Shown one piece after another: positions 43,680 to 54,944 of a stretch of DNA of 64,000 nucleotides (position 1 is the stretch's first letter; every line of letters starts with the position of its first letter). This DNA is from Callorhinus ursinus. Lineage: Eukaryota; Chordata; Mammalia; Carnivora; Otariidae. The stretch spans positions 1,952,773 to 2,016,772 of the forward strand of contig NW_020313157.1 of NCBI RefSeq assembly GCF_003265705.1, given 5' to 3'. Position numbers and translations under genes: made by a program. The notes beneath the pieces are model-generated. The model was not told the DNA's origin, searched no databases, and saw only the letters and a program-made list of their open reading frames with translations.

Positions 43680-45620
43680 GGTTAAAAAAAAAAATTGCAA
43701 TGTATAAATGGGGCCCATCCTTCTGGTAAAATTTGAATTACTGTGTATCTGGTTTGTTTAAAACAGACAGGTCCTCTGTGTGCATTGGGCAGCTCTAGGT
43801 GTTTCTTTTATGTTTGTTCATATGACGTGGGCATGGACAGAAGTCCACCAGTGTCAGGGAAAGATCGGTGATCGTTACTGCTGTGATGGCACAGGGAGGT
43901 GGCACACTCATGCACCACTGGTGGGGGCAGCACTTGGCACCACCTGTCTGGCGGGCAATCAGGCAAAACAGATCAAGAGCTGTCACCCTGTCTAACAATC
44001 TATTTCTTGTTCAGTAAAATTAAGTGGATAGCTCCAGTCTGTCCCTTCCCTTCTCTTTAGGCTGGATGAACTCACTGAAGCTAGATGGCTCTTAAAGATA
44101 AATGCCTGGTCCTTCTCAGAAAGACAATTAATGAGCTCAGAGACTGCTTAAACCAAGATGAAATGTGAGATTAACAGACGCAGGGCCATCTATCCACCCT
44201 GCCAACAGGCTATCTCTTCCTTGCCGGGCTGTTTCATTAGATGCCGCCAAGGAAACCCACCAAACGTACCATGGCTATCAGGGCTATTTTTGAGATAATT
44301 GCAAGGCTTGGATCCACTTAAATCAGAAATATGGGACAGAGAAGGATTAAGACGAACCCTACCCCTTTCTCCTCTGCCAAAAATGTCCCAACAGGCTTTA
44401 AAGGGACAAGAAAACCGCATGAAACTTTCATCAGAGCCTAGCTGGTTTTCTGCAGGAGCTGTGGGGCCTGAAGTTCCAATTCTGAACAGTGCCCAGTACA
44501 ATAGTTAGGCACCTTTCCTCCCTGCAGGCCTCCCCTGGTCTCCTCACCCACCCCTTCTCCTCTCCATGTCTGGGAACTTGAGTTGCCTTAAGGGGAAGGG
44601 AGAAGAGAGGAAGAGAAGGAAACAGAGAAGAGAGGCAAACAAGAGTTCAGAACAGGATCCTGTGTCCTAGCTGCACTCCTGAATTACCCTACCAGCACAC
44701 TCTATGGAAACTCAGATGTTACTACTACGCACACTCTTAAAAGCTGAATCCAATCTCTGTTCGCATAACTTTGCAAGCAGGTAGACCAAGACAGGGTTAA
44801 GTCTCCTCTAGGTCGGCTTTCCCTTTTCCCCTCCAGTCTGCAATCTCCTGGAAAGCACACCAAGAATGCAAAACTGCAGGAGCCCCTCAGAAACTACCTG
44901 GCTTGCCTGTAGCTTCAACATCCCTTTCCCCAGTGGAGAAAAGAGGAGAAACAGTATTTCTGCAGACCTTCTTTTCCTTGTCATCCATTTCGTGGGAATT
45001 TCAACCTTGACACTGAATGTGTCCCCTCGCCCCACCCTGACAAGCACAGTAACATTGGGAGATCAAGCAATGATAATAATCATAAATGCTAAGTGAAGTC
45101 CAAGCAGGTGAAGCACTTTGCTCCTGCAATGAGATGAGAACTTGGATTAATCTCTGTGCTTTTCAGTTGTGCCCTTCCTTACATAAGACTTTTCATCAGA
45201 GGCCTCCTCCTTGCCTTAGGGAGGATTAGGATTACTCTAGCAGGAGTGAAAGGATGAAGAGTTTTCATTCTCTGATTTCCAAAGGAATCTGCCAAACCAA
45301 TGCCTATACAACATTCTAGCCGTTGGAGGGAGATCATGACAGGATGAGTCCAGGTGATCATGTTCCATCACCATCTGAAAGGAACCTTCCACTAACACAG
45401 CTGCCCAAAGACTGTGGATGGTCCAGGACTCCCATGCACACCCTGAGCCTTGCAGAGCTCCAAATACTTCTCCATGTGCTCTTTTTCAGTGGTGCCCCTC
45501 CTTTTTCAAGGGAGATATACAACCCTTTAAGAGACAGAAAGGGTTATAATGGTGTAGATGAGACAGCAGTAAACTCTGCCCCACTGAAAGATTAAGTCCT
45601 CATAAAAAGACCCCAAAAAA
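43680..45620. other. Repeat-poor stretch
   Basis: No gene or confident repeat is seen in nearly 2 kb. Bases 44165-44480 contain several CpGs and non-degraded words (GATGCCGCCAAGGAAACCC, TTTTTGAGATAATTGCAAGG), so they are worth a conservation check. The 103-codon minus frame there has no domain. Confidence 0.3.
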
Positions 45621-45623
45621 GAT

Positions 45624-45652
45624 GGTAATTTTATTATTATTATTATTATGGC
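45624..45652. repeat. ATT triplet microsatellite
   Basis: A run of about eight ATT units. Confidence 0.9.
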
Positions 45653-45654
45653 TT

Positions 45655-45770
45655 CACACATTACGAAAACAAAATAGTAAAGTTCTCAGGGCCTCTGTAC
45701 TCGATGAGCTGGGATTCAAACCTGCTTTGGGTGAGATTCTGATTCCAAGACCTCTCCTGCCCACTGATTC
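45655..45770 (-). mobile_element. MIR SINE fragment, antisense
   Basis: GAGCTGGGATTCAAACCTGC and TTCTGATTCCAAGACCTCTC are the 5' part of MIR in reverse. Confidence 0.6.
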
Positions 45771-46017
45771 TATCATATAAATGTAAGATCATACTCAGCA
45801 TTGTGCAGAAGGACACACACTTGCCCTCAGGTAGTTTCCAAGTAACTCAGGAAGACAAAACTCAAGTATGTATGCAGAAATGGAATATCGTAACAGAGAG
45901 GCAAGGAATACAACACTCCACATGAGGAAAAGCAGCATGTCAGCTGGGTCTTCCAGAAAACAGACACTGAGGTGGAGTCAGGTACACGGAAGATTTACTG
46001 GGGAATAACATTTGAGT

Positions 46018-46460
46018 GGGGAGTTGAATAGTATTCCCCCAAAAAGGTATGTTCCATTCCTCCTAATCCCCCAAAACTTGTACATATGACCTTATTAGGG
46101 AAAAAGGTCTTTGCAGATATCATCAGGGTAATACAAGGTCATACTGGATTTGGGTGGGCCCTAAAAGCAAAGACAGTGTCCTTAGAACATGAGAGACACA
46201 GACAGAGGGTGGGGAAAAGCCACAAAGACAGAGGCAGAGGCTGGAGGGACATGGCCACAAGCCAAGGAATGCCAGGGGCCAACAGAAGCTGGGATTGGCA
46301 AGGAAAGATCCTCTTCTAGACCCTTGGGAGGGAGCACAGCCCTGGCAACATCTTGAACTTTTTCCTCCAGGACTGAAGGGAGATAAATTTCTGCTGTTTT
46401 AAGGCACCCGGTTTGTGATAATTTTTCACAGCAGCAGCGGAATGCTGATGGAGCTGTGAA
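46018..46460 (+). mobile_element. MLT1-type LTR, sense
   Basis: GGGGAGTTGAATAGTATTCC, AAAGGTCTTTGCAGATATCA, GATTTGGGTGGGCCCTAAAA, CACAAGCCAAGGAATGCCAG and TTTTAAGGCACCCGGTTTGT form a full-length old LTR. A short LTR-like piece may precede it (45945-46010). Confidence 0.8.
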
Positions 46461-47029
46461 AGAAAAAGGGAGCCAGCAAGATTGGGCAGGGGAGCTGCCA
46501 GACACGCCTGCACATCTAACAGTGTCTGGCAGCTCACTGGGGACCCAAGAGCCCAGGCTGCCCATTATAGGAGGCCCGTGTCACACAGAAATGGCCAGAC
46601 CCTAGTAGACAGTCCTGCAGTCATTGGCTGGGACCAACCTGAGAAGAGCAGGGCAGCTCAAGAGCTGAGGTGGGACTGAGGCCTCAACAGTTGGAGGATG
46701 TCATCTGCCCACACCGTTCACAGCTGGGCCACAAGTCCTTCTTCAAAGGAGGAGTTCTGTGTCTACCATAGCATGGACACAGGGATAACAAGATCAAAAT
46801 TGCCCCGCCCAACTTTTATATCCCCCAGTGTGCGGTCCCCAGCGTGGAAGGAATCACTACCTGTCCCATCATCTGGGTGCCTCAGTCATTCACTCACTCC
46901 CTACCACTGTTTCCTGTGGGCCTCCTGTTTCCCCACACTTTGCTCACTGAACTGGTAATACTGGGTCAGTGTGCAGCAGCTCCAGAACCCTGGCACCTGC
47001 ATTCCAGTTGGGGGGACAGAGCAGGCTGA

Positions 47030-47650
47030 AAGGTGTTAAAGGTGGGGCTGGAGGGTCAGGTGGGTAGAGTATCAAATGGGCCTTGGAATCCATGGTAATC
47101 AGGAGCCTGGAGTTTTTCCAAGTTCAAGGGGGAAATCACTGGACATGAAAGCAGGGAGGGACGGAGGTATATGGAGAATGGTTCAGACAGAGCAAGAGTA
47201 GAAATAGCTTACCAGTTAGGAAGCTCTTATCGTTCCTGCAAAAGGTCATGGAAGTATGAATTACAACAGTGGAGACAGAAAAAAGAGAGTCAAGAATATT
47301 GTGGAGATACAATCAAGGGGACATGTTGGTGTGTCACAGAGGGTGTTTATGTTGGGGGTCAAGGGGCCAGGGAAATATCATTATCCCTGATTTCCTGACT
47401 TCCATTTCTGGTGGAAAGTGATGCCCATTATTGATCTGGGGAAGATCAGGGTGGGGAATGGAGGGGGTACAGGTAGAGATTAAGAAAGTGTTTGATAGAC
47501 ATGTGACATTTGAGATGTCCATGAGACATCCTAAATGAGTGGCCAAAAAAATAATGAAACCTGTCCATGTGGGATTCAGATGAGAAGCTGGAACCCAAGT
47601 ATGAATTTGGGGATCTGAGAGACCTTACTAGTTGGTCTGGCAAAGTGCTG
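47030..47650 (-). mobile_element. L2 LINE interior, antisense
   Basis: CAGGAGCCTGGAGTTTTTCC, GATAGACATGTGACATTTGA, GATGTCCATGAGACATCCTA and ATTTGGGGATCTGAGAGACC are typical of the L2 segment upstream of its 3' end, read in reverse. Confidence 0.65.
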
Positions 47651-48079
47651 TTTTCTTTCTCTCTGTCAGAATCTATTGCATGGAGATGTGATAAAGCCTT
47701 GGGAGCCACCTGAACAGGTAAGCTGTATTTGCCATGCAGGTAGAACAGGTAGCAGGTGGTCAGGAATGCAGATAAGGCCCTTAGCACAGAAGACAAGAGT
47801 TGTATCTGGCCAAGACTGCAATGCATGCATGTGGCCTCTGAGCACTGAGGCACAACAGATCATAGGACATTATTGCCTAGCATGTGGGGAACCAGTCATC
47901 AGGAAAAAATGTTGATGAGGAATCTCTAAGCAAGTCATTCAGAGATCAGGGCACAGTCAGCATCATGCCCTTCCTAGCTCTTCAGAGACAAAATATGGCA
48001 TACACTACAGGGGAAATCGGTAGAGTTCAGAGTACGGAAACATCTTCGTGGAAGGGAAAGAACCTGGGATATTAAAAGC

Positions 48080-48245
48080 CAGGTGGTCGTGGTTTTTATT
48101 ACCAGACTATGGGATCTATTAGCATAGTGTTTATACCTGCCTTGTTCACTATATTCCCAGACCTGGCCACTCCTAGTACCCACTGGGAGCTTGATAATGC
48201 CAGTAACATGAGCCAATGAGTGGATAGATGGGTGGGTGGATATGT
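48080..48245 (+). mobile_element. L2 LINE 3' end, sense
   Basis: ACTATATTCCCAGACCTGGC, CACTGGGAGCTTGATAATGC and the GAGTGGATAGATGGGTGGGT end fit an L2 terminus. Confidence 0.6.
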
Positions 48246-48359
48246 CTAAATTCTACCATGTTCCTTTGTTGTTAGGAATAAAGATAGCCAAATTTGAAAT
48301 TCCTTAAAACCCATGTGTCTATTTTGATCCATGCCAACTTCAAAGCACCTCCTTCAAGA

Positions 48360-48580
48360 AGCAGTAGAGGATCATAGTTAAAAACGTCATACTGCCTATG
48401 ATAGCCCTACCAAAGCCATGAGGCCTTGGGTGTCTCCTAACCCTTTGAAACTGTTTCCACCTGTGTGAGGTATCATGCTAACTGTACCTATTTCATTTGT
48501 CTCTAATGAGAACTAAATGAGATAATAGATAATTCATGTACATTGCTTAGGACAATGTATGGCAAATAAAAGTACATGAT
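48360..48580 (+). mobile_element. MIR SINE, sense
   Basis: ACTGTTTCCACCTGTGTGAG, GAACTAAATGAGATAATAGA and AGGACAATGTATGGCAAATA follow the second half of MIR. Confidence 0.75.
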
Positions 48581-48834
48581 AAATTACATATTCCACTCCT
48601 TTTCTTCCCTCTCTCCTCCTACCATCAGACATCACTTTTCACTGTGCTGTGCTGCCCTGCCCTCCTGGCCACACCACCCTGCAGACCCTCACGGCCACTC
48701 ACCTGTTCCCTTATTCCTGTGGGCTCTTAAATTATCAGTGATGTGGAAGAAAACTACACACAGCACAGGCTGGGCTGATTGTACTAAAGCTTTCATAATA
48801 CCACTCCAAGGAAGAGTATACGGTACTTAATTTT

Positions 48835-48950
48835 TAAAATGTAATATATATTTAATGCAATATTAATATTTAACTCACTTAATGCAATATTTAATTTGAT
48901 ATCTAATGCAAATAAAAATAGTAAACACATTTATTAATGATTTACACAAG
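48835..48950. repeat. AT-rich low-complexity tract
   Basis: Repeated ATGCAATATT/TTTAAT words. No family repeat was recognised. Confidence 0.6.
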
Positions 48951-49104
48951 CGCTTGCCTATTCTGTTTTTAAGGCATTTTTCTGCCTAGAAGACAATTTT
49001 CTAATCCCCAGAAAGCAAATATGGGAGGGTTTTAGAGCTGGTTCTTGTAAGTAGGTCAGATTTGTCATCTTGTGAGTGGGCTTGACCAAGAAGCAACAGC
49101 CATG

Positions 49105-49425
49105 GGTTTCATTTAGTCATGTAATTAATAAGGGCATACTATGTGCAGGGCACTGGGCTAAGATTTGATGGGAAGAGAGAAGGAGCCCTATTCTTACAGA
49201 GCTCAAAATCCAGTGAGATGGTGAAATTTTCTAACAACTAAAGTAAGTGCTAGGAAGGGAACCCTACAATAGTCAGACCGAGCACTAGCAGGGAACCTAA
49301 CCCAGACTTAGAGTGAGGTTGGAGGGTGATCCAGGAAGACTTATTAGAGGAAGCAATACCTGAACTGAGATAACCTGGGGAAGGAGAGAGTGCTCCAGGC
49401 AGAGGGAAGAGTTGACACAAGGCTT
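49105..49425 (-). mobile_element. L2 LINE, antisense, part one
   Basis: TAAGGGCATACTATGTGCAG, GGCACTGGGCTAAGATTTGA, GAGCCCTATTCTTACAGAGC and GATCCAGGAAGACTTATTAG run in antisense L2 order. It is broken by an LTR and resumes at 49835. Confidence 0.85.
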
Positions 49426-49427
49426 CT

Positions 49428-49832
49428 AAGGACTGAATGTGTGCCTCCCAAATTCATATATGGAAGCCCTAATCCCCAAAGTGATGTTCTGAGGAGGTGG
49501 GACCTTTGGCAGATGGTTAGGTGATGAAAGCAGAGCCCTTGTGAATGGTCTGAGGAGGTGGGACCTTTGGCAGATGGTTAGGTGATGAAAGCAGAGCCGT
49601 TGTGAATGGGATTAGTGCTCTTAAAGTAAGAGATGAAAGAGATGATATATCTCTTCACCATGTGAGGGCACAGCAAGAAGGTCAACATCTTGAAGAGAGC
49701 TCTCACCAGGCACCAGATCAGCTGTGCCTTGATCTTGGGCTTCCAGCCTTCAGAACTATGAGAAGTAAATGTCTGTTGTTTATGCTGCACAGCCTATGAT
49801 GTTCTGTTAGAGAAGTCCAAGCTGACTAAGAT
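49428..49832 (+). mobile_element. MLT1-type LTR inserted in L2
   Basis: CTCCCAAATTCATATATGGA, GCCCTAATCCCCAAAGTGAT, GGAGGTGGGACCTTTGGCAG, TTCCAGCCTTCAGAACTATG and GAAGTAAATGTCTGTTGTTT follow the MLT1 LTR. It carries a 61-base tandem duplication (49488-49609). Confidence 0.92.
49488..49609. repeat. 61-base tandem duplication
   Basis: Bases 49488-49548 and 49549-49609 are identical except for one C-to-G change near the end of each unit. This near-identity inside an old, diverged LTR means the duplication is much younger than the LTR. Confidence 0.97.
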
Positions 49833-49834
49833 AA

Positions 49835-50045
49835 AATCCTGGAGACACGGTTATGCCAAAGACCAGAGAAGTTCATAACTGCTGGAGAACAGAAGGGAAG
49901 TAGGAGTGAGGCAGGGCTTTATGGGACCCAAGAAGGGGTTTGGATGTTATTCCAAAGATAATGAGATTTAGCCACTGGAGTGACATGACCAGGGCTGCAC
50001 TTTAGAAGGAATACTCCAGCTGGAAGACAGTTCCACAGCTAGCAT
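49835..50045 (-). mobile_element. L2 LINE, antisense, part two
   Basis: AGGCAGGGCTTTATGGGACC, TTGGATGTTATTCCAAAGAT, CACTGGAGTGACATGACCAG and a TACTCCAGCTGGAAGACAGT-like end continue the L2 that is cut at 49425. Confidence 0.8.
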
Positions 50046-50399
50046 CTACTAAACTAATCAAGAGAAGAGAGGTGCCAATGGGAAAAGGAAAGAAAATGGG
50101 CAGATTCAAGAAAAATTTAGGACACTGAATGGACAGGTCTTGGTGCCTGTGTGTGGCAAGTGACAAAGAGTAACAAAGCAAAGATGATATGTAGGTTTTT
50201 AACAATTGGGTAGGTGCAGTAAATAAAGGATGTTAGTCACCAATGTCATTGTTATCATGACTATCGTCCTTACCAATGTCTCGGTGCCACCCTAAAGGAC
50301 TACACAGAATAAATCTATTTCAACCTCTACAGCACAATCTTTCAACTCTGTTTCCAAAAATAAACATGACCCATGAAAGGTGCAAAGTGTGACAATAAA

Positions 50400-50700
50400 G
50401 TGGGGCTCATCCTACACGAGCCAAACGATCCAACATAATGCTGAAATATTATTCAGCCTTCAGAAATAATGCTCCAGTGTTATATTTAATGACATGGAGA
50501 AACAGACTTAATGCACTGTAAATTTTTTTAAAAAACTTTTGGTGTACATAGAATAATCTCATTTTAACACAAAGAATAAAATATGCCACATTAACATTAG
50601 CTTTCTTTTGATTATTCTTTTATGTTTTCTCATATTTTCTAATTTTTTTCATCATGTGCATGTATTACTATGGTATTCATAACATAAAAGGAAACAAAAA
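50400..50700 (+). mobile_element. Old L1 LINE 3' end
   Basis: CTGAAATATTATTCAGCCTT, TTAATGACATGGAGAAACAG, AGAATAATCTCATTTTAACA and TGTGCATGTATTACTATGGT fit an L1M-type 3' end, closing in an A-rich tail near 50690. Confidence 0.75.
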
Positions 50701-50890
50701 CTCAGTTTCAATTTATTCAAAACAATACCTAATAAAAACACTGGAAGCCTTGGATCAATGCTATGAATTGTCTTCCCTAACTTGAGGGACACAATAAAAG
50801 GTTAATTATATTCCAAGACCAACATCCTTTATTTCAAGAACTTATTTCTCAAGACCAGGGCTCTCTGGCCAAGCAACCTTCACCCAATCT

Positions 50891-51077
50891 ATTTTTTTTA
50901 ATATTTTTTTTTATTTTACAGACACAGAAAGAGAGGAAACACAAGCAGGGGGAGTGGGAAAGGGAGAAGCAGGCTTCCCACCAAGCAGGGAGCCTGATGT
51001 GGGGCTCCATCCCAAGATCCTGGGATCATGACTTGAGCCGAAGGCAGATGCCCAGTGGCTGAGCCACCCAGGTGCCC
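50891..51077 (-). mobile_element. CAN-SINE, antisense
   Basis: T-rich start, CACAAGCAGGGGGAGTGGGA, AGAAGCAGGCTTCCCACCAA, GATCCTGGGATCATGACTTG and GAGCCACCCAGGTGCC. CCCAATCT at 50883-50890 and 51078-51085 is the target duplication. Confidence 0.95.
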
Positions 51078-51384
51078 CCCAATCTCTCTCTTCTTGACCA
51101 TTATCATGGCCACACTACCATCTTTCCATCATCCCATCACGAGAATTTATGAAGACAATATAAGTGAATACTGAAGGACTGCCTAAGTTGTTGAAAATTG
51201 GATGTGTGGAGAATAAAGAGGGAAATAATGGTCTTTCTCTGTGGGAGAAGAAGATCCAGTTGAATAAAACATTACAGAAATCTAAGAGAGAGAAGAGAAA
51301 TACTGAAAACTTCTCTACTCATCTTGGGTAAGGATGAAACAGAGTCCTAAATTTTTTTCCAAGGCCTGCTTGTTATGGAGGTTT

Positions 51385-51925
51385 TAAAAACCTGATCCTA
51401 AATTATCGGACACTCCTCCCATCATGAGGTGGGCTCATGACTTCCTTCAACTAATACCGTATGGCCCAAGTGATGCTTGTGACTTCTGAAGCCAGATCGT
51501 GGAAGGACAGATAGCCTCTGCCCGAGTGTCTTGGGTAGTTCACTCTCTGTGCACTCCCTGTTGACATAGTTCCTTTCAAAATCCAGCCGTCATGTGGCTT
51601 GGGCTTCTCGCCACATAGGTAAGTCCCATGGAGGCACTCAGTTCTCAAATCCTAGCCAAACCCAGCCTTTGGGCCAACCCAACCCAGACACCAAGCATGT
51701 TAGTGAAGAAGTATCCAGTTAGTGTTGCCAGTCTCAAGCTGTATCAGTCATCCCAGCCATCTGAGTCTCCCTGTCTGAGGCCCCACACAATTTGGGGCAG
51801 AGACAAGAAATGGCCTGTCCAAATTCCCAACCCACAGAATTCACAAACACAGTAAAGTCATCATTTTCTTGCGCTGTTAAATTTGGGGTGATTTGTTATA
51901 TAGTCACAGATAAGTAACAAAAGCT
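51385..51925 (+). mobile_element. Old MaLR-type LTR, probable 5' LTR
   Basis: CATCATGAGGTGGGCTCATG, a TCTGAAGCCAGATCGTGG-like segment, AATTCCCAACCCACAGAATT and TTTGGGGTGATTTGTTATAT follow an MLT1-class LTR. The sequence after it looks like the matching internal region. Confidence 0.65.
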
Positions 51926-52403
51926 GGTTCCTAAAAGTGGGATGCTATTGAATCAAAACTAAAACACGTGCCATTCATTTGAGGACTGTGTGACAGGCCT
52001 CAAGGTAACAGTTGGTGAGGGTAAAAGAAAACAATATTGGAAGCTGAAGAAAAAGGGATTCCTGGATATGTAGCAGAAGAAACTTAGACAACACTGCAGT
52101 AATGTGGAAAACAGAAAACGTCCTGGATAAACTGTGTTGCATCTTAGATTTCCAAAAGAGTGTTGAAAGTGCCAACCGGCTTCTTCTAGCCACTTAGAAT
52201 AAATTGGGCAAGAAAAGAGCTCAACTAAAGAATCAACGATACCACACAGGGGTAAATTTCAGAGTAAATATAAAAGGGGCCAGGACAATCTTTCCAGCCA
52301 GCAAAGGCTACTCCAAGTAAGGAAGGGCACAGATCAATTCCATGTTGTTATCAGAATACTATGCCGGTTTCAGAGTAAAGATGAAGCCAGTAGTGTGAAT
52401 GAA

Positions 52404-52430
52404 AATCTTAGATTGTTAAAATCTAAGATT
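52404..52430. other. Perfect 11-base-pair hairpin
   Basis: AATCTTAGATT (52404-52414) pairs exactly with AATCTAAGATT (52420-52430) around GTTAA. It lies 110 bases upstream of the other hairpin. Confidence 0.95.
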
Positions 52431-52539
52431 CCTATACCACTTCAGTCAAAGGAAATCCCTTTGAGGATCCTAAGGAGGCAACTTGAGGACAACAGGTTTT
52501 CCAAAGATATTAGGAATACTATCCCACGGAGACAGAGAG

Positions 52540-52570
52540 ACTTGGGCTCTCTCTCACAGAGAGCCCAAGT
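52540..52570. other. Perfect 13-base-pair hairpin
   Basis: ACTTGGGCTCTCT (52540-52552) is the exact reverse complement of AGAGAGCCCAAGT (52558-52570), with a 5-base loop. Arms this perfect in an old element point to recent origin. No function is implied. Confidence 0.95.
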
Positions 52571-52980
52571 ATAAAAGGACTCACTTCCTAGAGATTTATG
52601 GGTGTGGCTTGGATCTGATGAAATAATGAATTGACATATCAGACATATCAGAAATCCTTAAGTTCTTACAGTAATTGTACCAGCTTGGAGTAAAAGGAAC
52701 CAAGACAATACTAATTAAAAGAGTCCTTTTGATCCCCAAACTTCAATGGACAGAATACAAGTACAGAAATCTACTCTGCTGCAGATATAGCCTATCTCTT
52801 AAAAGTTGGGGTGGGGGGTAGGCGACTCAAAGGTCAGAATCAAGATCTCACAGTTGGAGCCAAAAGCCACAAAATTCATTCCCAGGGATCTGTTTTAGAC
52901 CCTAATCAATAAATGGGCATCATATGCCAAGCTGGATTTCAGAATTACTATGGGCCACTGCTATGGTTCCCCCCGCACCT

Positions 52981-53177
52981 TTTTTTTTTTTTTGAGACAG
53001 AGAACATGTGTGTGGGGGGGGTGGCAAAGGGGAGGGAAATGGGAAATAGAATCCTAAAGCAAGCTCCACACCCAGCATACAGCCTGATACGGGGTTTGAT
53101 TTCACAACCCTGAGATCATGACCTGAGCCAAAATCAAGAGTCAGATGCTCAACCAACTGAGCCACCCAGGCACGCCC
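52981..53177 (-). mobile_element. CAN-SINE, antisense, older subfamily
   Basis: T run, GAGACAGAGAACATGTGTGT, ACAACCCTGAGATCATGACC, GAGCCAAAATCAAGAGTCAG and AACTGAGCCACCCAGGCACG. The AAAATCAAGAGTC variant marks an older subfamily than the other copies here. Confidence 0.93.
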
Positions 53178-53539
53178 AGTTTTCCCTTTTCTGAATGGGA
53201 ATTTCTAGAACAGTTATCCTATGTGTCTGTCTCATCACTGCATGTTAAGTGCTGGGGGGGGGGGGGGTCAGATAACTTGACCCTTTAGCTCACAGATCTT
53301 CAGATCTAGAGAACCTGTATCCAAGGGACCAAACCTGAGGGTCCTCATCCACACGTGGACCTTAAGTAAGGTTTATGAGATCCTTGGCCTCAAGCAGAGC
53401 CTGATGGTGTAATGGGAGATACTTTTGTGGGGTTTTCTAAGAATCAAATGTATTTTGCAGGTGGGAAAAATGCAAATAATTTATAGGTAAATTACACACT
53501 GTGTTGGTTTGAGAAACACTTCCCCAAATCCTTTAACAC

Positions 53540-53665
53540 TCTTCCTCCTGGGATATGGAAGCCATGTCTCCTGGATTTCCACTTCTCCTAGTGTCTGTCA
53601 CATAGTAGGAGCTTGATAACTATCAGATGGATGCATGGATAGACAAATAAGATGAAAAGATGAAG
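53540..53665 (+). mobile_element. L2 LINE 3' end, sense
   Basis: CTAGTGTCTGTCACATAGTA, GGAGCTTGATAACTATCAGA and a TGGATGCATGGATAGACAAA end form an L2 terminus. Confidence 0.75.
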
Positions 53666-53769
53666 TAGCTATGAAGTTACAGGAGACAAAGTAGGAGGTA
53701 AACAGAATCCAAATTGCAGATCATCTTATTTGAAATGCACATGAGCAGTGAATCAACCCAAGGACCCTG

Positions 53770-54320
53770 GAGAGATGAAGCGTTTCGAGTAAAAAATTCC
53801 ACGTGTACAGTTTACGTTTCCGAGAGGTCACCCTAACAGTGGTTGGAGGAAGGAAAGGATGCAAGAGACATTAGAGGCAGAGGAACAATTAGACAATCAC
53901 TATAAGTTCTGGTGAAAAATAGTGGGGATAGAGAAGATAAAACAGTCCCAAGAGATGGTTAAAAAACAAATTCTGTAGCCCTCAATGACCAATTTAGATG
54001 TGGGAGGCAGAAAAATGGAGGAATCTAGAGTGACAATGGAACTGACACCTGTGGGACTAGGCCCATGACGGTGATGTTAACCTGGAGAGAAACCCACAAG
54101 GGACAAAAGGTCGGGGGTGGGAGAGATGCTAAGTTTGATCTTGGACCTCCCAAGAGGGTTGTCAACCAGACAGCTGGAGCCTGGAGATAGGAAAGATGGT
54201 ATCAGCACATAATAGGGTAGTTAGGAGTTGTGGGTACCATTAAGCCCCTCCAGAAAGTATGCAAAGTGAAATTTTAAAGGGCCAGAGATAAAACTCAAGT
54301 GGTCTGATGCAGAAAGAAAG
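53770..54320 (-). mobile_element. L2 LINE interior, antisense
   Basis: GAGAGGTCACCCTAACAGTG, AATGGAGGAATCTAGAGTGA, AAGTTTGATCTTGGACCTCC and CAGACAGCTGGAGCCTGGAG follow the antisense L2 interior. Confidence 0.6.
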
Positions 54321-54559
54321 CTCAACAGAGGGGCTGAAACTGAAACAGATCCTATATGGAGTAGAGGCAGAATCAGAGAAGATGCGTCTTTGAAACCTCA
54401 TGACACTGTGCTTGCACCTCTACCATGGAATTGATTTCTTCCTTAAATAAAAGTCACTTCTATTTGAATCTAATCTCTCTCAAGTTCTTCCCCATCCTTG
54501 AATCCTGTGAAGTTCTGCACACAGTAGGCCCTTAATAGCCTATGCAGATCTGAACCATC

Positions 54560-54925
54560 CCAGGATGGGGGCAAAATCACTAATTAGTTTTAATCCAGAC
54601 TAATTGTTTTTAAACTCTCATATAAATCTGACTTTTAATAGGTTCTGAGAATCGATGTTTCATTATTTTTTGCCACAGTGGAGTTTATCCCTATTGATGG
54701 GCCATTACAAATCATCGCTCTCTGAGAAGTCCCATTTCTATCATTTCCTGATCTTTCAGCAGGTTTGTTCTTGGGAGTAAAACAAAAAAAATAAATGGAT
54801 CTTAGAAATTAACAACCAGGACCAACCAGACCAAAGGAAGAGGTGCTCTGGTTCTCTCGAGGCGCCTACTCCAAGCCGAATCCATATTGCTCAAAAGGAA
54901 TAAATGGAAGGCTTTATTTGGGGCA
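54560..54925. promoter_or_regulatory. Candidate conserved element, homeodomain-like sites
   Basis: TAATTAG (54581-54587), TAATCC (54591-54596) and TAATTG (from 54601) fall within 30 bases, followed by AATCGATG near 54651 and a repeat-free block. Clusters of this kind are common in developmental enhancers, but they also occur by chance in AT-rich DNA. Confidence 0.28.
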
Positions 54926-54944
54926 TCAAACTGGTATTTTCAGT

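Larger units (their letters stand above)
51926..52915 (+). mobile_element. Probable MaLR internal region, decayed
   Basis: Immediately after the LTR, GGTTCCTAAAAGTGGGATGC followed by TATTGAATCAAAAC resembles the start of MLT1/MaLR internal sequence. No viral protein can be read, and MaLR elements are non-autonomous, so this is expected. The far end, where a second LTR might lie, was not recognised. Two perfect short hairpins lie inside (52404-52430 and 52540-52570). Confidence 0.45.
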
